The notes below the pieces were generated by a model. The model ran no database searches. It was given only the letters and a program-made list of their open reading frames with translations, and was not told where the DNA came from. The translations under genes and the position numbers were made by a program. From Ruminococcus flavefaciens 007c (GTDB taxonomy: Bacteria > Bacillota > Clostridia > Oscillospirales > Ruminococcaceae), in contig NZ_ATAX01000028.1 in assembly GCF_000571935.1 (NCBI RefSeq), forward strand, positions 476,824 through 540,823: 64,000 bases of DNA. Direction: 5' to 3'. How positions within the stretch are numbered: the stretch's first letter is position 1; each line of letters opens with the position of its first letter. Below, piece after piece: positions 37,981-46,473 of the stretch.

Positions 37981-39171
37981 ATGGCTACTATTAAGAAACG
38001 CGGCGACAGCTACTCCATAAGAGTGAGCTGTGGCTATAACAGCAAAGGCAAACAGATGATACAGTCCATGACATGGAAGCCAGAAGATGGTATGACCACG
38101 AAGCAGATCGAGAAAGAGGTCAACAGGCAGGCTGTCATGTTTGAGGAAGCCTGCAACAAGGGCTATCAGAGCAAGGCGATAAAGTTTGAGGTGTTTGCCG
38201 AGCAGTGGTTTGAGGAGTACGCAAAGCCGAATCTCAGAAACACTACATACGAGCGTATGCTTCAGCTCAGGGGCAGGATATATCCTGCACTGGGTCACAT
38301 GAGAATGGACAAGATAACCCCGAGGCAGATACAGGCATTCGTCAATTCTCTTTCAAGAGAGGGAGCGAATGAACGTACAGGAAAACCTCTTGCACCAAAG
38401 ACCATAAGGCATAACCTGAGCTTTGTGTCCGATGTTTTCAGCTACGCCGTAAAAATGGGCGTAGTGACTGATAATCCGTGTTCAAAGGTAACGTTGCCGA
38501 AGAACTATCAGGCTGAGAAGAAGATCTACACGCCCGAACAGGTGCAGAAATTCCTCACACTGCTGAACAATGAGCCTCTGAAGTATCGCACATTCTTCAA
38601 CCTGATGATATTCAGCGGTTTCCGCCGTGGTGAGATGCTGGGACTTGAGTGGAAAGATGTGGACTTCGAGAACAACATCATCAGCGTCCGTCGTACAAGC
38701 AACTACACATGCAAGAAGGGAACGTACACCGATACCACCAAGACAAAGAAGTCACAAAGAACGCTGAAGTTTCCGCAGGAGATAATGGATATGCTCAGAG
38801 AGTACAAGGATGAGCAGGATATGCAGGCTCTCAAATGCGGTGACAAGTGGGTGGATACCGACAGACTCTATACCAAGTGGAACGGACTGCCTATGCAAAA
38901 CGGTACGCCTTACTTCTGGCTCGGTGAATTCTGCGAGAAGCACGATCTTCCGTTTTATGGTCTGCACAGTTTCCGACATCTGTTCGCTTCACTTCTTGTC
39001 AACCAGGGCGTGGACATCGTGACTGTTTCGGGAGCGTTAGGACACTCGACAGTTTCTACAACAAGTAATATCTACTGTCATATGTTGGAAGAAGCACAGG
39101 CGAAAGTCTCAGAAGCAGTCAGTGCAGCACTTGATTTTTCAGGCAATAAAAAGGAGCCGGGAGGTGAATAA
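37981..39171 (+). CDS. int: Tyrosine recombinase / integrase
   Basis: A protein of 396 aa. An N-terminal arm-binding domain (ATIKKRGDSYSIRVSCGYN) and a core-binding domain precede the catalytic domain. The catalytic set is R215 in FSGFRRGEM, H329-x-x-R332 in LHSFRH, H355 in LGHST, and Y365 in NIYCH. The order is that of clostridial Tn916/phage-like integrases. It integrates the element into, and excises it from, the 3' end of tRNA-Glu, 120 bases beyond its stop. ATG at 37981 follows GAGGAGGG. Confidence 0.95.
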   Translation: MATIKKRGDSYSIRVSCGYNSKGKQMIQSMTWKPEDGMTTKQIEKEVNRQAVMFEEACNKGYQSKAIKFEVFAEQWFEEYAKPNLRNTTYERMLQLRGRIYPALGHMRMDKITPRQIQAFVNSLSREGANERTGKPLAPKTIRHNLSFVSDVFSYAVKMGVVTDNPCSKVTLPKNYQAEKKIYTPEQVQKFLTLLNNEPLKYRTFFNLMIFSGFRRGEMLGLEWKDVDFENNIISVRRTSNYTCKKGTYTDTTKTKKSQRTLKFPQEIMDMLREYKDEQDMQALKCGDKWVDTDRLYTKWNGLPMQNGTPYFWLGEFCEKHDLPFYGLHSFRHLFASLLVNQGVDIVTVSGALGHSTVSTTSNIYCHMLEEAQAKVSEAVSAALDFSGNKKEPGGE

Positions 39172-39201
39172 CCTCCGGCTCTGAAAACGACGTTTTTTTG
39201 A

Positions 39202-39224
39202 AATAAAGAACAAACAAAGAACAA
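39202..39224 (+). repeat. Integrase arm-site-like direct repeat, copy 3
   Basis: The same tandem AAAGAACAA unit as at 17707 and 17785, with one changed base, lies 68 bases before the right border. Confidence 0.7.
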
Positions 39225-39291
39225 AATGCATTTTTACGGATAAAAAGAAATTCGCAAATGGCGATATACCGTCATTTGCGAATTTTTAGTT

Positions 39292-39314
39292 AAGTGACCC
39301 GTACGGGAATTGAA
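39292..39314. repeat. Right attachment site (attR) in tRNA-Glu
   Basis: The 23-bp repeat shared with 17569-17591, here as the 3' end of the complete tRNA-Glu. Confidence 0.9.
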
Positions 39315-39366
39315 CCCATGATTCCGCCGTGAAAGGGCGATGTCTTAACCTCTTGACCAACGGGCC
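39295..39366 (-). tRNA. tRNA-Glu (UUC), chromosomal, integration target
   Basis: The acceptor GGCCCGT/ACGGGTC, T-stem CATGGGTTC...CCCG and anticodon loop CTTTCAC (UUC) are intact. CCA is not encoded. The element entered its 3' end and restored the gene. Confidence 0.92.
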
Positions 39367-39370
39367 ATAA

Positions 39371-39447
39371 TGGTAGCGGCAGTAGGATTCGAACCAACGA
39401 CCAATCGGGTATGAACCGAGTACTCTAGCCAACTGAGCTATGCCGCC
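39371..39447 (-). tRNA. tRNA-Met (CAU)
   Basis: The acceptor GGCGGCA/TGCCGCT stem, the loop TTCATAC giving CAU, and an encoded CCA are seen. The sequence looks like the elongator type. It precedes tRNA-Glu in the same transcript. Confidence 0.88.
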
Positions 39448-39479
39448 ATAATTAGGCAGGCGTCACCTGCGACTAAATT

Positions 39480-39508
39480 ATTATAGTACAAAAAGGAAGA
39501 AAAGTCAA
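39480..39508 (-). promoter_or_regulatory. Promoter of the tRNA-Met/tRNA-Glu unit, TTGACT-17-TATAAT
   Basis: On the minus strand the -35 box is at 39508-39503 and a perfect -10 box at 39485-39480. Confidence 0.85.
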
Positions 39509-39615
39509 GTAAAGGGAGAAATAATCTCTGAAATTCGTTGACACGTACAAAACCACGAGATAAAAGAGGGGGACAATTAGTGAAAATAGTGTGAAGCTTC
39601 CCGCGGGTTCTGTAT

Positions 39616-39978
39616 TTATGATCTGTCCTTTTGTCTGAATATGAGTGAGGCAATAAGACCGAATAGCAGAGCTGCGGTTATGCCTCCTGCCGCTGCGGTA
39701 AGGCCGCCTGTGAAGATACCCAGCAGGCCGTCGGCTGCAACGGCTTTTCTTATGCCCTGAGCGAGAAGGTGTCCGAAGCCTGTCAGCGGAACGGAAGCTC
39801 CTGCACCTGCGAAGTCCGCAAAGGGGCCGTATATGCCCGCAGCTGAAAGCAGGACTCCCGCCGTAACGAAGCCCGTGAGTATCCTTGCGGGAGTAAGTCC
39901 CGTAAAGTCGATGAGGAGTTGTCCTGCGGCACAGACAGCGCCGCCGATGATGAAGGCCTTGAGTATATCCATGAACAT
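39616..39978 (-). CDS. spoVAE: Stage V sporulation protein AE
   Basis: A protein of 120 aa, strongly hydrophobic with about four membrane segments and small-residue-rich glycine/alanine patterns (FIIGGAVCAAGQLLID, GFVTAGVLLSAAGIYGPFADFAGAGASVPLTGFG). This is the SpoVAE/SpoVAEB pattern; the SpoVA proteins form the dipicolinic acid channel in the spore inner membrane. ATG at 39978 follows AAAGGA, 4 bases after the spoVAD stop. Upstream frames to 40143 are inside spoVAD and are rejected. No spoVAC is present beside the pair. Confidence 0.88.
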   Translation of the reverse strand: MFMDILKAFIIGGAVCAAGQLLIDFTGLTPARILTGFVTAGVLLSAAGIYGPFADFAGAGASVPLTGFGHLLAQGIRKAVAADGLLGIFTGGLTAAAGGITAALLFGLIASLIFRQKDRS

Positions 39979-39982
39979 AGTA

Positions 39983-40993
39983 TCAGTCCTTTCCGAGGTG
40001 TATGAGGTGGGATATGGCGGGTATTGAGCTGCCCTGCTGTACCGAGAGGGGAGACATGAGAGCTCCCGTGGCGGCAAAGAGGATATTCCCTGCGTCTCCC
40101 CGTTCAAGTGCAGGGAGGAAGTATCCGCAGAGCACGCTTGCACCGCAGCCGCAGCCCGAGCCGCCGCAGTGGGTGTCCTGACTGCTGCCGTCGAATATCA
40201 TCATGCCGCAGTCGCGGTGTACGGAGGAAATATCCGTTCCCTGCTTCAGGAGTATGTCATTGAGGAGACTGCTGCCCACAATGCCCAGGTCTCCCGTGAC
40301 GATGAAGTCGTAATCCTCGGGAGCCGTTCCCGTAGCGGAGAGATAGCGGAGGATGGTGTCCGCAGCGGCAGGAGCCATAGCGCTGCCCATATTGTTTATA
40401 TCGGTGATACCCAGGTCGGCGACGGTACCTATGCAGCCTCCCTTCACCCTTATGCCGCAGCTGCTGCGAGAGAGTATAACAGCTCCTGCGGCGGTACAGG
40501 TCCACTGAGCTGTGGGAGTACGCTGGCCGCCGTAGGAAAGGGGAAATCGGAACTGTCTTTCCGCAGCGGAGAAGTGAGATGAGGTAAGAGCGAGGGAATG
40601 TTCTGCAATGCCTGCCTCTGTCATAAGGGCAGCTGTGATGAGTCCCTCTGCCATAGTGGAGCAGGCTCCGTAAAGTCCGAGGAAGGGGCAGCCTGTTTCC
40701 CGCATGGAGTAAGCCGAGGCTATGCACTGGTTCTCAAGGTCCCCTGCGCAGGCAAGGTCAATATCCTCAGCAGAGAGCCCCGCCTTTCCGAGAGCCAGGG
40801 ACAGGGTGTCCAGCTGGAGCTGAGTTTCTGCCTGTTCCCATGTGTCTCTGCCGAAGTGGCTGTCGGTGACCACTCTGTCGAAGCAGGAGCCGAGAGGTCC
40901 CTGACCTTCCTTTTCGCCTGCAACTGAGGCGTAAGCGTTGATATAAACTGGAGCACTCATGCGGAAGACTCCCTTTGATAGAAATTCTGCCAT
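39983..40993 (-). CDS. spoVAD: Stage V sporulation protein AD
   Basis: A protein of 336 aa of the thiolase-like fold. It opens with PVYINAYASVAGEKEGQGPLGSCFDRVV and has the family segments GLYGACSTMAEGLITAALM, QFRFPLSYGGQRTPTAQWTCTAAGA, GDLGIVGSSLLNDIL and DGSSQDTHCGGSGCGCGASVLCGYF, all characteristic of SpoVAD, which binds dipicolinic acid at the spore membrane. The length is that of the family. The start ATG at 40993 follows AAAGG. It is translated with spoVAE. The usual spoVAC gene before it is not in the window. Confidence 0.92.
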   Translation of the reverse strand: MAEFLSKGVFRMSAPVYINAYASVAGEKEGQGPLGSCFDRVVTDSHFGRDTWEQAETQLQLDTLSLALGKAGLSAEDIDLACAGDLENQCIASAYSMRETGCPFLGLYGACSTMAEGLITAALMTEAGIAEHSLALTSSHFSAAERQFRFPLSYGGQRTPTAQWTCTAAGAVILSRSSCGIRVKGGCIGTVADLGITDINNMGSAMAPAAADTILRYLSATGTAPEDYDFIVTGDLGIVGSSLLNDILLKQGTDISSVHRDCGMMIFDGSSQDTHCGGSGCGCGASVLCGYFLPALERGDAGNILFAATGALMSPLSVQQGSSIPAISHLIHLGKD

Positions 40994-41056
40994 GATGATA
41001 CCTGCCTTTCGGAGATATTATGCGGCGGAAATGCTGAAATATACATGGCTTGCAAA

Positions 41057-41086
41057 AAACACGGACAGAAATGCTCCGTCCGTGTT
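41057..41086 (-). terminator. Terminator of the zinc-ribbon protein gene
   Basis: AACACGGAC pairs with GTCCGTGTT and on the minus strand six T residues follow. It separates the zinc-ribbon gene from spoVAD. Confidence 0.85.
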
Positions 41087-41100
41087 ATGATATTATTTTG

Positions 41101-41808
41101 TTATGTGTAGGCCTTTTTGAGAGCATATCTGTACAGCTCCGTGAGGGTGACGGTGCTTTTCGCTTCATCACCCGATCCGTATTGATCGTAATATCTGGGA
41201 CCTGATCTTGCAGAGGGGCAGGTGGCCTTTATATCCTTCTTGCTGTCCCAGCTTTCGGATATGGCGATATACTGGACCGTGCCGTCCTTTATCACCATGA
41301 AGTATTCATAATCGGGCTTATCTGTCAGGTATTTTTCCATGGCGGTATTGAATTTGCCGATATTGAAGGGTACGGCAAGGTTTTTGTCGCTGTCCGAGCT
41401 TATTATATACTGTCCCTTGAGCTTTTCGCCCTGTTCATCCAGTTCAACCATAGCTGTATTGGCAGCCTTGCACATCGTGTTTGCGTAGGAATTATGTGAG
41501 ACCTGATTTGACCTTTTGACATAGCCCATGGAAGCAGGAAGTAATATGGCCAGCATGAGGAGCAGGACAACGCATATTGCGGGTATGATTATGGCAAGTA
41601 TCCAGGCATTGCTCTTTTTCTGAGGAGGCATCTGTCCGTAGGCAGGATAGGGCTGTCCGCCGTAGGGAGCCTGCGGAGGAGGATAGCTGTTCGGGGGATT
41701 ATATGGCTGCTGAGGCGCTGCGTCGGGAGCTGCCTGAGCATTGGCCGATCTGCATTCGCAGGTCTCGCCTTCTGCGAGAGGTCTGCCGCATTGGGTACAA
41801 AATGGCAT
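41101..41808 (-). CDS. Zinc-ribbon membrane protein of unknown function
   Basis: A protein of 235 aa. The first 20 residues form a zinc ribbon (MPFCTQCGRPLAEGETCEC, with C4, C7 and C17, C19), then a Pro/Tyr/Gln-rich linker (about 26-66), a membrane segment (about 70-95) and an extracytoplasmic domain with an ending TVTLTELYRYALKKAYT. It is a typical membrane protein with a cytoplasmic zinc ribbon; the outside domain is not recognised. ATG at 41808 follows GGAG, which lies 8 bases upstream. Confidence 0.75.
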   Translation of the reverse strand: MPFCTQCGRPLAEGETCECRSANAQAAPDAAPQQPYNPPNSYPPPQAPYGGQPYPAYGQMPPQKKSNAWILAIIIPAICVVLLLMLAILLPASMGYVKRSNQVSHNSYANTMCKAANTAMVELDEQGEKLKGQYIISSDSDKNLAVPFNIGKFNTAMEKYLTDKPDYEYFMVIKDGTVQYIAISESWDSKKDIKATCPSARSGPRYYDQYGSGDEAKSTVTLTELYRYALKKAYT

Positions 41809-41878
41809 ATATGTCACTCCTTAAATAAAGTTTTGATTATTATACACTATTCCGCGGAAAAAATCAAGCTCCCGCGGC

Positions 41879-42835
41879 TCATATATAGCCCATGGACTTA
41901 AGCACGAAGAGCCAGCCCGTCAGGGTAAAGGCGCTGAGAAGTGTGGTGAGCATGACTGCAAAGGCAGTGACTGTGCCCTTGTGTCCGAGGTTTTTCGCCA
42001 TTACGAAGCAGCTTCCCGTAGTGGCGCTTCCCAGCATGACCAGTATAGCTATGAGTTTTTCGCCGCGGAAGCCCAGCTTTATGGCTATGGGCAGGAATAT
42101 GGAGCAGAAAAGCAGCAGCTTTATGCAGGCTATTCCTATGGTCAGGGGAAGCTTCCCTTTGGCGTCGCCGAATCTGAATGAAGCTCCCAGAGCTATGAGG
42201 GAAAGAGGAGTTGCCATATTTCCAAGATAGGATACGGATTTTGAAAGTATCACGGGCTGAGGTATCTTCAGCAGCGACCAGCCTATACCCATGATTATAC
42301 CGAGGATAATGGGGTTTGTGGCAATGCTCTTCAGGGTGCTGAGTGCCAGACTGCCCCTGCTGCCGCCCTTTTCCTTCTGTGGCGAGGTAACTGCAAGAGT
42401 GGTCACGGCGATGATATTATACAGCGGTACCGTTCCCACTATCATAAGTGCGGCCATGGTGGAATGACCGTAGATATTGTTGACGAAGGCTATACCGAGA
42501 ACAGCGGCGCTGCTGCGGTAGGCGGCCTGTATGACCTCGCCCCTTTCCGACCTGTCTCTGCACAGCATGGAGTACAGCACGGCGATGCCCACGCTTATGA
42601 GGGTGGCGCACATACAAAAGAGTACGAATTTCCCGTCCCATACCGAGCGGAAGTCTGCGGTGGAGAGATCCATGAACAGCAGTGCTGGCAGCATGGTGCG
42701 GAACACGAACCTGTTTATCTGGGACGTGGCGTTGTCGTCAAGGAGCTTTATTTTATGCACGAACCAGCCGAATACCATCATCAGGAACACGGGTACGGTG
42801 GCATTGAGGCTGAATATCAGGTTTTTCAGAAACAA
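41879..42835 (-). CDS. AEC-family (auxin efflux carrier-like) transporter
   Basis: A protein of 318 aa with about ten membrane segments. FGWFVHKIKLLDDNATSQINRFVFRTMLPALLF is the N-terminal AEC motif with the conserved NxF/LP region, and NPIILGIIMGIGWSLLKIPQP and PLSLIALGASF are the segments of the second half. Bacterial members export or import organic anions such as malate or malonate. The start is TTG at 42835, preceded by AGGTCG; no ATG gives a better fit. It is divergent from the calcium ATPase gene. Confidence 0.85.
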   Translation of the reverse strand: MFLKNLIFSLNATVPVFLMMVFGWFVHKIKLLDDNATSQINRFVFRTMLPALLFMDLSTADFRSVWDGKFVLFCMCATLISVGIAVLYSMLCRDRSERGEVIQAAYRSSAAVLGIAFVNNIYGHSTMAALMIVGTVPLYNIIAVTTLAVTSPQKEKGGSRGSLALSTLKSIATNPIILGIIMGIGWSLLKIPQPVILSKSVSYLGNMATPLSLIALGASFRFGDAKGKLPLTIGIACIKLLLFCSIFLPIAIKLGFRGEKLIAILVMLGSATTGSCFVMAKNLGHKGTVTAFAVMLTTLLSAFTLTGWLFVLKSMGYI

Positions 42836-42868
42836 AGAATATCACGACCTGTTTTAAAAATCTGATAT

Positions 42869-42897
42869 ATTATACCACATTGCGGCAGAAAAGACAA
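42869..42897 (-). promoter_or_regulatory. Promoter of the AEC transporter gene, TTGTCT-17-TATAAT
   Basis: On the minus strand the -35 box is at 42897-42892 and a perfect -10 box at 42874-42869. Confidence 0.75.
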
Positions 42898-42977
42898 TAC
42901 GGCAGTGAGGATTGCTGTCATAACTTACCCTTGCACGTCATATCCTTTAAGGACAAAGTCTGTGAAAGGGTGAAGAT

Positions 42978-45575
42978 ATGGGACTTACAGAAAAGGAAGC
43001 CGCAGAAAGGCTTGAGGCAGAGGGGGAAAATGTTCTCAGCGAGGGCAGGAAGACAGGTCCGCTGAGGATATTCATGGGACAGTTCAGGGACGTTATGGTG
43101 ATGATACTGCTGGGCGCCACAGTCATATCCGTACTGCTGGGTGAGTTCACCGACGCTGTCACCATAATCATAATAGTGCTGCTGAATGCGGTGCTGGGGT
43201 TCATACAGGAGTACCGCACTGAGCATACTCTCGAAGCGCTGAGGACCATGACCTCTCCCACGGCGAAATGCTGGCGTGACGGCAGGCTCACGGAGATAGA
43301 TGCTGCCCGTCTTGTAAGGGGAGACGTCATAGAGCTGGAGGCAGGGGACAGGATACCCGCGGACTGCGCGGTGCTGAGCGCATCGGGCTTCTTCACCGAT
43401 GAGTCGGTACTCACGGGAGAGTCGGTGGCTGTGGGCAAGACCGCAGGAGCCGGAGATGATACGGACAATTCCCTGAACAGGCCGAATATAGTCTATTGCG
43501 GAGCCTCGGCGGTAAAGGGTACCTGCCGCGGAAAGGTCATAGCTACGGGAGTCCGCACCCAGATGGGCAGGATATCGGAGATGCTCTCGGATACGGAAAG
43601 AGAGGCGACTCCCCTGCAAAAGCGTCTGGCGGAGCTGGGAAAGGCCGTAGCGGTAATATGTCTTGCGGTGTGCTTGGCAGTGTTCGCAGCAGGAGTCCTG
43701 CGTGGTGAGAAGGTGTTCCATATGCTCATGACGGGCATAACCATAGCCATAGCTGCCATACCCGAGGGGCTGCCCGCCACGGTGACCATAGCCCTTGCAC
43801 TGGCTGTAAGCCGTATGCTGAAGCAGAGGGCGCTGGTGAACAGGCTCCACAGCGTTGAGACTCTGGGCTGTACCTCGGTGATATGCTCCGACAAGACAGG
43901 CACCATAACCGAGAATAAAATGACGGTCACGGAGCTTTCCGCTGCCTGTGAGGACTATGCTTTCAGCGGCACGGGCTACCGTATGGGAGGAGCTGTCACA
44001 GGCAGCGGCGGCAGAGCTCTTATACCTTCTGCGGAAAAGTTGCTCACCGAGGCCATGCGCTGCGGAGTGCTGTGCTCTACTGCGGAGATAAGCGGGGGAA
44101 GAGAGAAGCACAGGGGACAGCGGGAATGGCAGGTCACGGGAGATCCCACGGAAGCAGCCCTTCTTATAGCTGCGGCCAAGGCAGGCATAACGAAGGAGTC
44201 TCTCCGCAGCAGCTGCCGCGTTACGGAGGAATATCCCTTTGACAGCGAGACGCGGTTCATGGCGGTACACTGTGTATGCGGCGGAGAAAAGCTCATGTAT
44301 CTCAAGGGCGCAGAGGAGGTCATTCTGCCCCGCTGCTCGCGGTATATGGACGAAAAGGGCGAGACAGCCCCCATGACGCCTGCGATAAGGCGGAGGCTTT
44401 CGGAAAAGTCGGCAGAAATGGCCGAAAGGGCACTGAGAGTCCTAGCGCTGGCGTTCTGTCCTGCGGAAAGCCTGGAGCCCGGACGGGGCGATCTGATATT
44501 TCTGGGCTTTGCAGGCATGACGGATCCTCCCCGTGAGGAGGCAAAGACTGCTGTGCGCAAATGCGCGGCCGCCTCTGTTAAGACCGTGATGATAACAGGC
44601 GATCATAAGAATACCGCCGTGGCAGTTGCAAAAAAAGCAGGTCTGCTGAGAGGCGGCAGAGCTATGACAGGGGCGGAGCTGGATCGTATGTCCGATGAGG
44701 AGCTTGACCGAGTCATAGATAAGTATACGGTATTCGCAAGGGTGGAGCCCGTTCATAAGCTCCGCATAGTACGCAGCTTCAGGCGCCGCGGTGAGATAGT
44801 TACCATGACAGGCGACGGAGTAAACGACGCTCCTGCCGTAAAGGAAGCCGATGTAGGCGTAGCTATGGGCATTACGGGCACCGACGTAACAAAACAGGCA
44901 GCGGACGTCATACTTCTGGACGACGACCTTGCCACACTGGTGGGAGCCGTGGAGCAGGGGCGGTGCGTTTATGCGAATATAAGGAAGTTTGTACGCTATC
45001 TTCTGGCCTGCAACATAGGTGAGGTGCTGACCATGTTCCTCGGTATAGTCATGGGTATGCCCATAGTTCTGCTGCCCGTACAGATATTGCTGGTGAACCT
45101 TGTCACCGACGGTCTTCCCGCAGTAGCACTTGGCATGGAGCCTCCCGAGAAGGAAATAATGAACGCGCCGCCGAGACGTTCCGATGAGGGCTTTTTTGCG
45201 GGAGGTCTTATGTGGCGGATAGTCATACGAGGCATACTCATAGGCATTTCCACTCTTGCCAGCTTCACGGCGGTAATGCGCACGGGAGCTCCCGAGGAGT
45301 CTTGCCGCACTGCTGCTCTCATAACCCTTGTTGCCTCACAGCTGATACACGTTTTCGAGTGCCGTTCCGAGCGCCGCAGCATTTTCCGTATGTCTCCCTT
45401 CGGCAATATGAAGCTGGTGGGAGCCGTCCTCATATCCGCGGCGGTACTTGCGGCGGCGGTGACGGTACCTCAGCTGAGAACGGTATTCGGCACCGCAGTT
45501 CCCGATACAGCGCAGCTCCTGACAGCACTGGGCTTCAGCGCCGCAGCACCTCTGCTCAGCGCCCTGTTCGGCTGA
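42978..45575 (+). CDS. P-type calcium-transporting ATPase
   Basis: A protein of 865 aa of the P2 family. It has the N-terminal cation-ATPase helix (LTEKEAAERLEAEGENVL), TGES for the actuator domain (VLTGESVAVGK), IPEGLPATVTIALALAV, the phosphorylation site DKTGTITENKMTV, TGDHKNTAVAVAKKAG, and MTGDGVNDAPAVKEADVGVAM, plus six C-terminal membrane segments with VQILLVNLVTDGLPAVALGMEP. The IPEGLPA motif with N and D residues in the later helices is that of Ca2+ pumps (PMCA/SERCA type). It exports Ca2+ from the cytoplasm. ATG at 42978 follows AAAGGGTG. Confidence 0.92.
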   Translation: MGLTEKEAAERLEAEGENVLSEGRKTGPLRIFMGQFRDVMVMILLGATVISVLLGEFTDAVTIIIIVLLNAVLGFIQEYRTEHTLEALRTMTSPTAKCWRDGRLTEIDAARLVRGDVIELEAGDRIPADCAVLSASGFFTDESVLTGESVAVGKTAGAGDDTDNSLNRPNIVYCGASAVKGTCRGKVIATGVRTQMGRISEMLSDTEREATPLQKRLAELGKAVAVICLAVCLAVFAAGVLRGEKVFHMLMTGITIAIAAIPEGLPATVTIALALAVSRMLKQRALVNRLHSVETLGCTSVICSDKTGTITENKMTVTELSAACEDYAFSGTGYRMGGAVTGSGGRALIPSAEKLLTEAMRCGVLCSTAEISGGREKHRGQREWQVTGDPTEAALLIAAAKAGITKESLRSSCRVTEEYPFDSETRFMAVHCVCGGEKLMYLKGAEEVILPRCSRYMDEKGETAPMTPAIRRRLSEKSAEMAERALRVLALAFCPAESLEPGRGDLIFLGFAGMTDPPREEAKTAVRKCAAASVKTVMITGDHKNTAVAVAKKAGLLRGGRAMTGAELDRMSDEELDRVIDKYTVFARVEPVHKLRIVRSFRRRGEIVTMTGDGVNDAPAVKEADVGVAMGITGTDVTKQAADVILLDDDLATLVGAVEQGRCVYANIRKFVRYLLACNIGEVLTMFLGIVMGMPIVLLPVQILLVNLVTDGLPAVALGMEPPEKEIMNAPPRRSDEGFFAGGLMWRIVIRGILIGISTLASFTAVMRTGAPEESCRTAALITLVASQLIHVFECRSERRSIFRMSPFGNMKLVGAVLISAAVLAAAVTVPQLRTVFGTAVPDTAQLLTALGFSAAAPLLSALFG

Positions 45576-45582
45576 GGACGCA

Positions 45583-45620
45583 AAAAAAGGGGAAGGCCTT
45601 CCTGCAAGGCTTTCCCTTTT
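45583..45620. terminator. Bidirectional terminator
   Basis: AAAGGGGAAGGCCTT pairs with AAGGCTTTCCCTTTT between the convergent ATPase and mazF genes. Confidence 0.85.
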
Positions 45621-45627
45621 CTGTCTG

Positions 45628-45975
45628 TCATATCTCAAGTCCGAAGCTTATGGACAGAGCCGTGTCAACCTTGTTCATGGAATTAAGGTCGAGCTCACCC
45701 ATCTTGTCCCTGAGACGCTGTTTGTCTATGGTGCGGATCTGTTCCAGCAGGACGATGCTGTCCTTTGCGAGTCCGCATTTATCCGCCTGTACCTCGATAT
45801 GGGTAGGTAGCCTGTTCTTGTCTCTCTGACTGGTTATAGCCGCTGCTATGACCGTGGGGCTGTGTTTGTTCCCCACATCGTTCTGGACAATAAGTACAGG
45901 CCTTACCCCGCCCTGTTCGGAGCCCACAACGGGACTCAGGTCGGCGTAGTATATCTCTCCTCTTCGTACTGACAT
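45628..45975 (-). CDS. ndoA: MazF/NdoA-family mRNA-cleaving toxin
   Basis: A protein of 115 aa of the PemK/MazF family. [43 protein letters not shown] contains the catalytic arginine/glycine loop, and [30 protein letters not shown] is the conserved second half. It cleaves single-stranded mRNA at short sequences. ATG at 45975 follows GGGAGAAG. No MazE-type antitoxin gene is adjacent; in Bacillus the antitoxin gene ndoAI precedes ndoA, but here the upstream neighbour is a DUF2809 gene on the same strand. Confidence 0.9.
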   Translation of the reverse strand: MSVRRGEIYYADLSPVVGSEQGGVRPVLIVQNDVGNKHSPTVIAAAITSQRDKNRLPTHIEVQADKCGLAKDSIVLLEQIRTIDKQRLRDKMGELDLNSMNKVDTALSISFGLEI

Positions 45976-46083
45976 AATTTCTTCTCCCGATATATGATAA
46001 AGATCAGCTGACGATAGTATTATTGCCTGTATGCCGGAGTTTATGCAGCTCCTTTTCATTATATGCGGAAAGAAGGATTTATG

Positions 46084-46473
46084 CTAAGATGTACTGCGGC
46101 TTTTTATCCTGCGGAATATCCATATCTGTGCCATGGTCACGAGAGTTCCCGCGGCGTAGCACCATAAGTCCTCCACAGCAAAGCCGTTTCCGATGATTAT
46201 GCGCAGCAGTTTGTTGCTGATGCCGAGAATGTCCACTATGTGTATCTTCTGGAGGAACTCCACTACGAATGAAAATGCCAGTATCCCCAGCGCCAGAAGG
46301 TATGAATCGGTCTTTTTCGGCATGAAGGAACGTATCAGGCAGTATATCACCCATACCACGATGACATCTCCCAGATAGGCGCGTATGAACTTGCTGAAGT
46401 AGAATACTCCTATACATATCTCCACGCCCAGAAGGAGCAGAAAGCCGATGATATACGGCAGACGTGCCTTCAT
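46084..46473 (-). CDS. DUF2809-family membrane protein
   Basis: A protein of 129 aa with four membrane segments (LPYIIGFLLLLGVEICIGVFYF, GDVIVVWVIYCLIRSF, YLLALGILAFSFVVEFLQ and FAVEDLWCYAAGTLVTMAQIWI). DDxxxV/FxxEFxQ and the FAVEDLWCYAAG segments belong to DUF2809, a VanZ-related small membrane family of unknown function. The ATG overlaps the HydF stop (4 bases), so it is translated with it. Confidence 0.8.
   Translation of the reverse strand: MKARLPYIIGFLLLLGVEICIGVFYFSKFIRAYLGDVIVVWVIYCLIRSFMPKKTDSYLLALGILAFSFVVEFLQKIHIVDILGISNKLLRIIIGNGFAVEDLWCYAAGTLVTMAQIWIFRRIKSRSTS

Larger units (their letters stand above)
17569..39314. mobile_element. Integrative element in tRNA-Glu, about 21.7 kb
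   Basis: A 23-bp identical repeat of the 3' end of tRNA-Glu bounds the region (17569-17591 and 39292-39314). A tyrosine integrase lies 120 bases inside the right border, and AATAAAGAACAA arm-type repeats lie inside both borders. The cargo includes AbiE, five tRNAs, a defence-like gene run, SSB, MobC, a RepA-like ATPase, an excisionase-like HTH and a CHC2 zinc-finger protein. No relaxase, coupling protein or type IV secretion gene is seen, so it resembles a mobilisable or decayed element rather than a full conjugative one. It has probably moved by integrase acting on the tRNA gene. Confidence 0.9.

Noticed and set aside
42918..44270. A 450-codon open frame on the minus strand opposite the calcium ATPase
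   Set aside because: It is antisense to a complete P-type ATPase with all motifs, has no ribosome site, and its residue make-up is unlike a real protein (very high Tyr, Arg, His).
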